From contig OMSM01000026.1 of assembly GCA_900313745.1 (NCBI GenBank), forward strand, positions 1 through 9,689: DNA of 9,689 nucleotides. Direction: 5' to 3'. Source of the DNA: an uncultured Lachnospiraceae bacterium. Lineage in GTDB: Bacteria; Bacillota; Clostridia; Lachnospirales; Lachnospiraceae. Positions 1-5,336 of the stretch are shown one piece after another. The notes beneath the pieces were generated by a model, which saw only the letters and a program-made list of their open reading frames with translations, was not told the DNA's origin and did no database searches. The position numbers were made by a program, and so were the translations under genes. Position 1 is the stretch's first letter; each line of letters begins with the position of its first letter.

Positions 1-590
1 CAAGCGGCCTGTTTATCGGCCTTTCGGGATCCCTGATCATCGGAAGAATCAAGAGAGCTGCGGTATTCTGACGGAGTTTTGCCCGTAAAGGCCTTAAACA
101 CGCGGGTGAAGTGCGAGGCTGAGGAAAAACCGGTTTCTGCCGCGATACGGGCAACGGGAGTGTCCCTGTCGGCAAGCAGGCGGCGGGCTTCCTCGCAGCG
201 CAGGAAATTGTGGTATTCCAAAAGCGTCATTCCGGTATGCTGCCGGAACACGCGAAGCAGATAATTGCCGTTGACCGCGAGGCCGGCGGCAATTTCCTTC
301 AAGGAGAATTTGCCGGTGTAGTGCCCGGCGATCCAGTGCTTTGCGGCGTCGGTGAGCTCCGGCTTGGGCCCGCGCCAGCCCGGAATGTCCGGGCGGCACC
401 GCTGGCAGGGCCTGAAGCCTGCCTTTACGGCACTCTCGCAGTCGTCAAAGATGATCACGTTTTTGGGGTTGCAGGCTTTCGCGGGACAGGAAGGACGGCA
501 GACAATTCTGGTCGTTTTCAGGCCATAGTAAAAGACTCCGTCATAGCTCGCGTCATTTGTCTCGATTGCGTTCCATTGCTCCGGTGTCAA
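1..590 (-). CDS. Ada/AdaA-type methylphosphotriester-DNA methyltransferase and AraC-family regulator (partial, runs off left edge)
   Basis: Reading the minus strand from a TTG at 590 gives 196 codons without a stop up to base 1, so the C-terminus lies outside the window. The N-terminus (LTPEQWNAIETNDASYDG, with the initial TTG read as Met) is typical of Ada proteins. Four cysteines fit the zinc site of the Ada N-terminal domain: C31, C35, C62 and C65. In the family, the first of these accepts the methyl group from damaged phosphotriesters and switches the protein into a transcriptional activator. Residues about 80-175 are an AraC-type double helix-turn-helix (FSLKEIAAGLAVNGNYLLRV, then VARIAAETGFSSASHFTRVF). 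The start is TTG because an in-frame TGA lies 14 codons upstream with no ATG or GTG between, and GGGGA sits 6 nt before it. The size visible fits AdaA (about 210 aa) rather than full E. coli Ada, so an alkyltransferase partner may lie further left (inference). Confidence 0.9.
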   Translation of the reverse strand, partial: MTPEQWNAIETNDASYDGVFYYGLKTTRIVCRPSCPAKACNPKNVIIFDDCESAVKAGFRPCQRCRPDIPGWRGPKPELTDAAKHWIAGHYTGKFSLKEIAAGLAVNGNYLLRVFRQHTGMTLLEYHNFLRCEEARRLLADRDTPVARIAAETGFSSASHFTRVFKAFTGKTPSEYRSSLDSSDDQGSRKADKQAA

Positions 591-675
591 AACTTGTCCC
601 CAAAGATATTTCGGATGTTTCCGTGGTCAATGTTGATGATTGGCGGCGCCGATTCAGGCTGCCGGCCGCGGCGCG

Positions 676-693
676 GATTAGTTATGGCTAATC
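676..693. promoter_or_regulatory. Palindromic operator, TTAG-N6-CTAA type (site 1)
   Basis: GATTAG, six bases, CTAATC: a perfect 6-bp inverted repeat. It lies in the divergent gap between the Ada-like gene and the DUF4418-like gene and shares its arms and spacing with six other sites in this window. The likely binder is a DtxR/MntR-family metal repressor (inference). Which of the two flanking genes it controls is not clear. Confidence 0.55.
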
Positions 694-694
694 A

Positions 695-712
695 GGTTAG
701 TCTATTGTAACC
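695..712. promoter_or_regulatory. Palindromic operator, TTAG-N6-GTAA variant (site 2)
   Basis: GGTTAG, six bases, GTAACC. It is symmetric except for the innermost base of each arm. It lies 19 bp after site 1 in tandem, about two helical turns, so two dimers could sit on the same DNA face. Confidence 0.45.
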
Positions 713-833
713 TACCATTTCCGAAGGAATTTCACAACGAAAAATCCGGTTATCTCAGCCCAAAACGAATTCAAAGTCAATATTGTTGCACCGGGAAAGC
801 TTCTTTTCGTGTAGGATAAACACAATGAAAGGA

Positions 834-851
834 GGTTAGCTAAGACTAATA
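834..851. promoter_or_regulatory. Operator-like palindrome between SD and start codon (site 3)
   Basis: GGTTAG, six bases, CTAATA: the TTAG-N6-CTAA core is perfect and the outer positions are imperfect. It occupies exactly the space between the AAAGGAGG sequence (828-835) and the ATG at 852 of the DUF4418-like gene. I see no convincing -35/-10 pair upstream, so its role as operator is less certain than for sites 4, 6 and 7. Confidence 0.45.
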
Positions 852-1268
852 ATGAAAAACAGAAACAGCCACATCACTGCAGGATTGTCCGCAGCGCAGA
901 CCGTTCTCTCTGCTCTGCTTGCTGCTGGCGTCAGAACAGTTTTCCGTGTCTGCGGACCGGCAGAGGACGGCACATATATGCACTGCCGCGAGGCGGAGCA
1001 GGCGGTATTCCTCCTTGGCCTTGCCCTGACAGTCCTGTCCCTTATTGTTCTTGCCTGTGCGGCAGCGAAGAAATCCGCCGTCCGGCAGGTGCTCAGCGCA
1101 TTTATGATTCTCCTGTCGGCAGCGGCGGCCCTCATTCCCGGCAGGGTGATCAGCCTCTGCATGATGCCAGGCATGCGCTGCCGAAGCATTTTCCGGCCCT
1201 CGGTGACGGTACTGGCTGTGCTCATCGCACTCCTGTCCACCGCGAACGCTGCGAGAAAAGAGAGTTGA
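852..1268 (+). CDS. DUF4418-like four-helix membrane protein
   Basis: This is a 138-residue integral membrane protein with four hydrophobic segments at about 9-32, 51-72, 78-102 and 116-133. It resembles the DUF4418 family, as I remember it, in its short paired motifs: VCG at 33-35, MHCREAEQA from 43, a Cys at 103, and MRCRSIFRP from 108, with methionine and cysteine next to each other twice. Such Met/Cys pairs facing the outside could bind metal, but the function of the family is not established. The ATG at 852 is the first usable start because TAG at 837 is in frame. The SD AAAGGAGG (828-835) is 16 nt away, unusually far. An operator-like palindrome fills that gap, and the gene sits upstream of an iron operon, so an iron-linked role is an inference from context. 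The stop codon overlaps the -35 box of the next promoter. Confidence 0.75.
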   Translation: MKNRNSHITAGLSAAQTVLSALLAAGVRTVFRVCGPAEDGTYMHCREAEQAVFLLGLALTVLSLIVLACAAAKKSAVRQVLSAFMILLSAAAALIPGRVISLCMMPGMRCRSIFRPSVTVLAVLIALLSTANAARKES

Positions 1269-1293
1269 CAAAAAGAGTGGAGATGTGTATCAT
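1265..1293 (+). promoter_or_regulatory. Sigma-A promoter, TTGACA-N17-TATCAT
   Basis: A consensus -35 box (1265-1270), a 17-bp spacer and TATCAT (1288-1293). The -35 box overlaps the stop codon of the preceding gene. Operator site 4 begins 5 bp after the -10 box and would cover the start point (about 1300), the usual layout of repression by blocking. No coding gene begins downstream before the terminator at 1387-1409. Confidence 0.75.
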
Positions 1294-1297
1294 TCCA

Positions 1298-1315
1298 AGT
1301 TAGCTATTACTAACT
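1298..1315. promoter_or_regulatory. Palindromic operator AGTTAG-N6-CTAACT (site 4)
   Basis: A perfect 6-bp inverted repeat around a six-base AT-rich centre, placed over the expected transcription start of the 1265-1293 promoter. Its arms are identical to those of site 5. Confidence 0.7.
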
Positions 1316-1409
1316 CAAATCCGCGAAAAATCCGGGGGGGGGAGGAGACAGTTCTCCGGCTCCTTACAGGTTCTCACGACCCATACAACTGCCTTTGCGG
1401 CAGTTTTTT
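1300..1409 (+). ncRNA. Candidate iron-controlled small RNA, or scar of a deleted gene
   Basis: A strong promoter with an operator over its start point and an intrinsic terminator enclose about 110 nt with no possible gene: after the SD-like GGAGGAGA (1341-1348) there is no ATG, GTG or TTG at a usable distance. The stretch holds a run of nine G (1334-1342), a short hairpin GGAGA/TCTCC, and CTCCTT (1360-1365), which is complementary to an SD. The layout matches iron-sparing small RNAs such as RyhB or FsrA in logic only; no sequence similarity is claimed. The alternative is that the coding part of an iron-regulated gene was lost and only promoter, RBS and terminator remain. The decayed genes just downstream make that a real option. 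Confidence 0.35.
1387..1409 (+). terminator. Intrinsic terminator
   Basis: AACTGCC (1387-1393), loop TTTGC, GGCAGTT (1399-1405), leading into six T (1404-1409). It ends the gene-less transcript that would start near 1300. Confidence 0.8.
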
Positions 1410-1419
1410 CTGAAGTGCA

Positions 1420-1437
1420 AGTTAGCATATACTAACT
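1420..1437. promoter_or_regulatory. Palindromic operator AGTTAG-N6-CTAACT (site 5)
   Basis: Perfect arms identical to site 4. A TATACT (1428-1433) inside it could be a -10 box, with only a weak -35 candidate 16-17 bp upstream. It lies directly before the DUF2325-like and flavodoxin fragments and probably served their lost promoter. Confidence 0.65.
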
Positions 1438-1448
1438 AATTGCGTAGA

Positions 1449-1595
1449 ATGTCCGCCGCCGCGGCGCGGCAGAGCAGGGAGAGAATCGGCAATCCGGACC
1501 TCCTGATTCTGTTCACGCATACGGTATCCCACAAAATGATCCAGTGCGTGCTCGCCAGTGTGGGCGGGGATACCCGGATTGTACGATCGCACTGA
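1449..1595 (+). pseudogene. DUF2325-like gene remnant (middle to near C-terminal part)
   Basis: The 48-codon frame from ATG 1449 to TGA 1593-1595 reads NPDLLILFTHTVSHKM (residues 15-30) and ends in RIVRSH. I recognise this as the core of small clostridial DUF2325 proteins, where NPDL.ILFT.TVSHKM is followed further on by V.RSHSSS. Those proteins are about 95-100 residues. Here the first 40 or so are missing, replaced by a low-complexity SAAAARQSR start, and the frame stops just after RSH. There is no SD before the ATG. The break at about 1592 coincides with the beginning of flavodoxin homology in another frame, so a single deletion probably joined the two genes. The molecular function of DUF2325 is not settled. 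Family assignment is from memory of the pattern. Confidence 0.55.
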
Positions 1596-1777
1596 ACGGG
1601 AAGAAGATCGCTCTCTTCGGCTCCTGGGGATGGGGCGGCGGTGCCTGGATGATCGACTGGGAGGCCCGCTGCGCGGCCGCCGGTGCTGTTCTTGCCTGCG
1701 ACAGCGTCACCTGTCAGAACGCGCCTGACGACAGTGCGGCAGCCGCGTGCAGCGCAATGGGAGAGGCCCTCGCCTGA
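1592..1777 (+). pseudogene. Flavodoxin, C-terminal fragment
   Basis: From codon 1592 the frame reads LNGKKIALFGSWGWGGGAWM, then a DW at the usual distance, then NAPDD and a final MGEALA. This is the last 60 or so residues of a clostridial short-chain flavodoxin, including the WGWG-type loop that stacks on FMN. The N-terminal half with the phosphate-binding SxTGNT loop is absent. The frame stays open upstream to 1448 but is not flavodoxin-like there (GTG at 1544 is the longest start), so no functional flavodoxin is made. Flavodoxins commonly replace ferredoxin under iron shortage, which agrees with its place between iron-type operators and the feo operon. It is out of frame with the DUF2325-like fragment, with the junction near 1592. 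Confidence 0.75.
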
Positions 1778-1793
1778 TCCTTCAGTATAGTCG

Positions 1794-1822
1794 TAAGGAG
1801 GCGGGAATTCTCTGACTCCTTA
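1794..1822 (+). repeat. Inverted repeat that can pair an SD-like sequence
   Basis: TAAGGAG (1794-1800) and CTCCTTA (1816-1822) form a 7-bp stem with a 15-nt loop. AAGGAGG looks like an SD, but no start codon follows at a usable distance. A similar word, CGG(G)AATTCTC, occurs in the loop and again in the terminator just downstream. It may be leftover leader sequence; function unknown. Confidence 0.4.
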
Positions 1823-1829
1823 GATTCAG

Positions 1830-1887
1830 AAAAGCCGTACGGCGGAATTCTCACGCTTTGAGCAATTTCCAGCCGTACGGCTTTTTT
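1830..1887 (+). terminator. Intrinsic terminator with self-palindromic arms
   Basis: AAAAGCCGTACGGC (1830-1843) pairs with GCCGTACGGCTTTT (1872-1885), followed by T to 1887. The loop of about 28 nt can pair further (GGAATT with AATTTCC). Each arm contains GCCGTACGGC, itself a palindrome. It closes the flavodoxin remnant and separates it from the feo promoter. The reverse orientation has only four T. Confidence 0.8.
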
Positions 1888-1972
1888 ACAAGGTATACGT
1901 ATCCGTTCCGAAGGTTTGAGACCGTTCCTGTCTTCTTCCGATTCCGGTGAGTTATATAAAATTAACTTCATA

Positions 1973-2001
1973 TTGACATTTGGAGTTAGTAAGACTAAAC
2001 T
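1973..2001 (+). promoter_or_regulatory. feo operon promoter, TTGACA-N17-TAAACT
   Basis: A consensus -35 box (1973-1978), 17-bp spacer and TAAACT (1996-2001). Start point expected near 2008, leaving a leader of about 140 nt before feoA1. One operator-like site covers the -10 region and another covers the start point, so the operon is most likely repressed when iron is plentiful (inference). Confidence 0.8.
1984..2001. promoter_or_regulatory. Degenerate operator over the feo -10 box (site 6)
   Basis: AGTTAG, six bases, TAAACT: the outer AGTT/AACT of the 18-bp palindrome is kept and the inner two positions are lost, apparently in favour of the -10 box. A further half-site, CTAAC (2000-2004), follows, so the region reads as a run of half-sites leading into site 7. 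Confidence 0.5.
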
Positions 2002-2007
2002 AACAGC

Positions 2008-2025
2008 GGTTAGGAGGTTCTAACC
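2008..2025. promoter_or_regulatory. Palindromic operator GGTTAG-N6-CTAACC at the feo start point (site 7)
   Basis: Perfect 6-bp arms around GAGGTT, beginning at the expected +1 of the feo promoter and 24 bp after site 6. The position directly fits a metal-dependent repressor acting on iron uptake genes. Confidence 0.75.
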
Positions 2026-2151
2026 CGATATTGACTTTCAATTCCGCGTATTGAATGGGAATTTCACTACGGGAAGAAAGAAGAGAATCCGGACAGGCTG
2101 TTTTGTACTCATGTCTGCCCGGGGCGAAGGACAGCTGTAAGGGAGGAAATC

Positions 2152-2376
2152 ATGCTTCCGCTAACATTAACCAGTACCGGGGACAAAGTTTTCGTCGCGA
2201 GAATCGGCGGCAGCGAGGAGGCCAGGCAGCATCTGGCGGACCTTGGCTTCGTCGTAGGCACTGAGGTTACTGTGATTTCAGCAAATCAGGGGAACGTTAT
2301 CGTCAACGTGCGTGATTCCCGGCTTGCGGTGACCCAGCACATCGCGGAGAAGATCATGGTGCAGCCGGTGCAATGA
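2152..2376 (+). CDS. feoA: FeoA-like protein (first copy)
   Basis: This is a 74-residue cytoplasmic protein of the FeoA family, an SH3-like fold thought to act with FeoB. The pattern L..L..TGDKVFVARIGG, then EEARQHLADLGFVVGTEVTV and NVRDSRLAVTQHIAEKIMV at the end follows FeoA from start to finish at the usual length. SD GGGAGG lies 5 nt before ATG 2152. It is the first gene of the feo operon and differs clearly from the second copy: it has GNVIVNV where classical FeoA has a GDP.E..V segment, and lacks the R-R-R run before LGL. A gap of 81 bp with a small hairpin (GCAGGC 2384-2389 / GCCTGC 2396-2401) separates it from copy two. Confidence 0.9.
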   Translation: MLPLTLTSTGDKVFVARIGGSEEARQHLADLGFVVGTEVTVISANQGNVIVNVRDSRLAVTQHIAEKIMVQPVQ

Positions 2377-2457
2377 TGCACAGGCAGGCCGCACCGCCTG
2401 CAGCGCCGGCGCAGCAGCAAGAGCAAACCGGATAAGAAGAGGAGGGACAAGGAACAA

Positions 2458-2679
2458 ATGAAGACACTGCGTGACATTCCTGTCGGACAGTCCGCCAGGG
2501 TGGTGAAGATCCACGGAGAAGGCGCCCTGAAGCGCCGGATCATGGACATGGGCATCACGAAGGGGACGGAAATCTATGTGCGCAAGGTGGCGCCTCTCGG
2601 CGATCCCGTGGAAATCACCGTCCGCGGCTATGAGCTTTCCCTGAGGAAAGAGGACGCGGACATCCTGGAGATGAATTAA
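2458..2679 (+). CDS. feoA: FeoA-like protein (second copy, classical type)
   Basis: This 73-residue protein matches textbook FeoA closely: MKTLRDIPVGQSARVVKIHG, then ALKRRIMDMGITKGTEI, then VRKVAPLGDPVEITVRGYEL and SLRKEDADILEM. The SH3-like protein is believed to modulate the G domain of FeoB. AGGAGG (2440-2445) and a nearer AAGGA (2449-2453) precede ATG 2458. Having two FeoA genes ahead of FeoB is common in clostridia. Their different sequences suggest different partners or roles rather than a fresh duplication (inference). Confidence 0.95.
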   Translation: MKTLRDIPVGQSARVVKIHGEGALKRRIMDMGITKGTEIYVRKVAPLGDPVEITVRGYELSLRKEDADILEMN

Positions 2680-2753
2680 TACCGCCCCGGGGTTAGTCAA
2701 ATCAAATCGCCGACGCCTGCCTTATCAGCGGGCGGGGCATGAAGGAGCACACA

Positions 2754-4907
2754 ATGGAAATTAAAATCGCCCTTGCGGGCAATCCGAACTGCGGAAAAAC
2801 AACATTGTTCAATGATCTTACGGGATCAAACCAGTACGTAGGCAACTGGCCCGGCGTCACGGTCGAGAAGAAGGAAGGGCGCCTTAAGGGCAATAAGGAT
2901 GTGGTCATCCAGGATCTTCCCGGGATATATTCCTTAAGTCCCTACACGATGGAGGAGGTTGTCTCCAGGAATTACCTTGTGGAGGACAAGCCGGATGCCA
3001 TCCTGAATATCGTCGACGGAACGAACATCGAGCGCAACCTCTATCTCACCACCCAGCTGCTGGAGATCGGTCTCCCCATGCTGGTGGCAGTCAACATGAT
3101 CGACCTTGTGAAGAAAAACGGCGATAAGGTTGACCTTGGGAAGCTCTCGAAAGCACTGGGCTGCACGGTTGTCTCCATGAGCGCCTTAAAGGGCGACGCG
3201 ACACAGGCCGCAGCAGAGGCCTGCGTGGAGCTGGCGAAGAAGGGCAAAACCGGTGAGCTGCCCCATGTTTTCACCGGCAGCGTCGAGCACGCCATCGCCC
3301 ACATTGAGGAATCCATAGAGCATAAGGTGGACGAGAGGAACCTCCGCTGGTACGCAATCAAGATCTTCGAGCGGGATGAAAAGGTCCTGGAAAAACTGAA
3401 CCTTCCGAAGGATGTTCTCTCCCACATAGAGCAGCATATCGCGGACTGTGAGAAGGAGATGGACGACGACGCGGAGAGCATCATCACCAATCAGCGCTAC
3501 GAGTACATCCAGGGGCTTATCGCGAAGTCAGTAGTCAAGAACCGCGGCGCGGACAACATGACCAGGTCGGACAAGATCGACCGTGTGATCACCAACCGCA
3601 TTCTGGCACTCCCGATCTTCCTCGCGGTCATGGCTCTGGTGTACTATATCGCGGTCTCCTCCCTCGGAACCATCGTGACCGACTGGACCAACGACACGCT
3701 CTTCGGCGAGTGGATACAGCCGGCTGTCGCGTCCCTGCTGGAGGGCATCGGTGCCTCCGAGTGGGTCATCTCCCTTGTTGTCGACGGCATCATCGGCGGT
3801 CTCGCCGCGCCGATCGGCTTCGCGCCTCAGATGGCCATCGTGTTCTTCTTCCTTTCCATCCTGGAGGACTGCGGCTACATGGCCCGCGTCGCCTTCATCA
3901 TGGACCGGATTTTCCGCAAGTTCGGCCTTTCCGGCAAGAGCTTCATTCCGTTCCTGATATCCTCCGGGTGCGGTGTTCCCGGCATTATGGCCACCCGCAC
4001 CATCGAGAATGAGAAGGACCGCAGGATGACAATGATGACCACGACCTTCATCCCCTGCGGGGCAAAGCTCCCGGTTATCGCCCTTATCGCCGGATTCATC
4101 ATGGGAAATAACGGCTGGATCGCCTTCTCGATGTATGTCCTGGGTATTGCGGTTGTCATTATTTCCTGTATTATTCTGAAGAAGACGAAGATGTTCGCCG
4201 GAGAGCCCGCGCCGTTTGTCATCGAGCTCCCTCAGTACCACTTCCCGTCCGTTAAGGGCGTCCTGCTCCATGTCTGGGAGCGCGTATGGGCGTTCCTAAA
4301 GAAGGCAGGAACAATCCTGTTCGTCTGCTGCGCGGTCATGTGGTTCCTGTCGAGTTTTGGCTTCGCGGACGGCAGTTTCGGGCTTGTGGAAACCGAAGAG
4401 AGCCTGATGGCGGTCATCGGCGGTGTGTTTGCACCGATTTTCGCGCCGCTGGGCTTCGGCACCTGGCAGGCGGTGGCCTCCTCCATCAGCGGCTTCGTCG
4501 CCAAGGAGGGCATAGTGTCCACGATGGGCGTCCTGGCAGGCCTGGGCGAGGTCGAGGAGTACGCGGCGTCGATGCACGACAAGTTCGCGCCGTTCTTCCC
4601 CAGCACCATCGCGGCGGTCTCCTTCCTTTGCTTCAACCTCTTTGACTCGCCCTGCCTTGCGGCGATCTCGACCATGGCGAAGGAGATGCAGAACCGGAAG
4701 TATTTCTGGTATGCGATCCTCTTCCAGAACGTGCTTGCCTACTGCGTCGCCCTCATTGTCTACCAGATCGGCGGCGTCCTTACCGGTCAGGTGAGTTTTG
4801 GCATCGGCACGGTGGTGGCGGCGGTGATCGCGGCGGCAGTCCTGTTCCTCCTCTTCAGAAGGGATCCGAACGGGAAGCGGACGGGTTATACCGTAATTAG
4901 GGCATAA
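2754..4907 (+). CDS. feoB: FeoB ferrous iron transporter
   Basis: FeoB is the inner-membrane Fe(II) uptake protein, with an N-terminal GTPase domain and a C-terminal membrane domain. The 717-residue product shows all G motifs: G1 GNPNCGKT (9-16), a G2 Thr in GVTVE (34-38), G3 DLPG (54-57), G4 NMID (114-117) and G5 SALKG (143-147). A helical linker follows to about 280, then membrane segments starting near 283. The two gate-like repeats are present: SSGCGVPGIMATRT near 401-414 and IPCGAKLPV near 432-440. The conserved LEDCGYMARVAF and SGFVAKEGIVSTMG are also present. I chose ATG 2754 because GAAGGAG (2741-2747) stands 6 nt before it and MEIKIALAG is the family's usual start. The in-frame ATG at 2739 would add five residues with only a weak SD. 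It is co-transcribed with both feoA genes. Confidence 0.97.
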   Translation: MEIKIALAGNPNCGKTTLFNDLTGSNQYVGNWPGVTVEKKEGRLKGNKDVVIQDLPGIYSLSPYTMEEVVSRNYLVEDKPDAILNIVDGTNIERNLYLTTQLLEIGLPMLVAVNMIDLVKKNGDKVDLGKLSKALGCTVVSMSALKGDATQAAAEACVELAKKGKTGELPHVFTGSVEHAIAHIEESIEHKVDERNLRWYAIKIFERDEKVLEKLNLPKDVLSHIEQHIADCEKEMDDDAESIITNQRYEYIQGLIAKSVVKNRGADNMTRSDKIDRVITNRILALPIFLAVMALVYYIAVSSLGTIVTDWTNDTLFGEWIQPAVASLLEGIGASEWVISLVVDGIIGGLAAPIGFAPQMAIVFFFLSILEDCGYMARVAFIMDRIFRKFGLSGKSFIPFLISSGCGVPGIMATRTIENEKDRRMTMMTTTFIPCGAKLPVIALIAGFIMGNNGWIAFSMYVLGIAVVIISCIILKKTKMFAGEPAPFVIELPQYHFPSVKGVLLHVWERVWAFLKKAGTILFVCCAVMWFLSSFGFADGSFGLVETEESLMAVIGGVFAPIFAPLGFGTWQAVASSISGFVAKEGIVSTMGVLAGLGEVEEYAASMHDKFAPFFPSTIAAVSFLCFNLFDSPCLAAISTMAKEMQNRKYFWYAILFQNVLAYCVALIVYQIGGVLTGQVSFGIGTVVAAVIAAAVLFLLFRRDPNGKRTGYTVIRA

Positions 4908-4912
4908 ACAAA

Positions 4913-5110
4913 ATGAGCTGGTTAATCTCCAATTTGGCAAATATCGCGGTTGTCGCCGTTGTTGCCGCACTGATTGCGGCAGCTCTGGTGAAGATCGTCC
5001 GGGACCGGAAGAAGGGCATCGGCTCCTGCGGATGCAGCTGTGCCAGCTGCCCGCACCACGCGGGCTGCAGCTCTGCCCCGGGCGGCTTGAAGAACAGAAA
5101 AGCGGGATAA
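4913..5110 (+). CDS. FeoB-associated Cys-rich membrane protein
   Basis: A 65-residue protein with one membrane helix (about 8-29), a basic stretch (RDRKKG) and a small metal-binding-like tail with Cys at 39, 41, 43, 46 and 52 and His at 48 and 49. This matches the small FeoB-associated Cys-rich proteins that follow feoB in many Firmicutes and may hand iron to or from FeoB; the role is not proven in the family. It begins 5 nt after the feoB stop with hardly any SD, so its translation is probably coupled to feoB. It is the last gene before the operon terminator. Confidence 0.9.
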   Translation: MSWLISNLANIAVVAVVAALIAAALVKIVRDRKKGIGSCGCSCASCPHHAGCSSAPGGLKNRKAG

Positions 5111-5117
5111 TCCTGCC

Positions 5118-5150
5118 GGCGCTGTCCGAAAAGGGCAGCGCCTATTTTTT
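5118..5150 (+). terminator. Intrinsic terminator of the feo operon
   Basis: GGCGCTGTCC (5118-5127), loop GAAAA, GGGCAGCGCC (5133-5142), a 10-bp stem with one G-U pair, then TATTTTTT to 5150. Confidence 0.92.
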
Positions 5151-5231
5151 ATGGCAGCCCTGAGGAGCGGATTACTGCCCGGCAAACGGGACGGAAGGCT
5201 GCAGATTGTGGGAAACGGAGGCTGAACGGGG

Positions 5232-5237
5232 TATAAT
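5232..5237 (+). promoter_or_regulatory. Candidate -10 box of the acyltransferase gene
   Basis: A perfect TATAAT, 99 bp before the start codon. The best -35 candidate is TTGTGG (5206-5211) at a poor 20-bp spacing, so the promoter would be weak or helped by an activator. Confidence 0.45.
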
Positions 5238-5336
5238 GAATAAACCCGGTGTATACGCTTCCGATATGCCGGGAAACCAGGCCGGTGTCCGTGCGGCGTA
5301 CAGCCGTGAAGGAACGGCGCCATCCGGAGGATCACA

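Noticed and set aside
210..710. Plus-strand 166-codon frame
   Set aside because: It covers the real minus-strand Ada-type gene, which has catalytic cysteines and two helix-turn-helix motifs.
836..1271. Two minus-strand frames opposite the DUF4418-like gene
   Set aside because: No recognisable motifs; the plus strand gives a coherent four-helix protein with family-like Cys motifs.
2026..2151. Riboswitch in the feo leader
   Set aside because: The leader is about 140 nt but I see no conserved aptamer pattern or terminator; the operators explain control well enough.
2055..2264. 69-codon plus-strand frame overlapping feoA1
   Set aside because: Out of frame with feoA1, weak start context, product without pattern; feoA1 has a clean SD.
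2690..2707. GGTTAGTCAAATCAAATC before feoB as an eighth operator
   Set aside because: Only the left arm fits; the right arm is not complementary and it lies inside the operon without a promoter.
3528..4271. 247-codon minus-strand frame (and several others within 3041-4970)
   Set aside because: Antisense shadows of feoB with compositions rich in charged or repetitive residues and no homology pattern.
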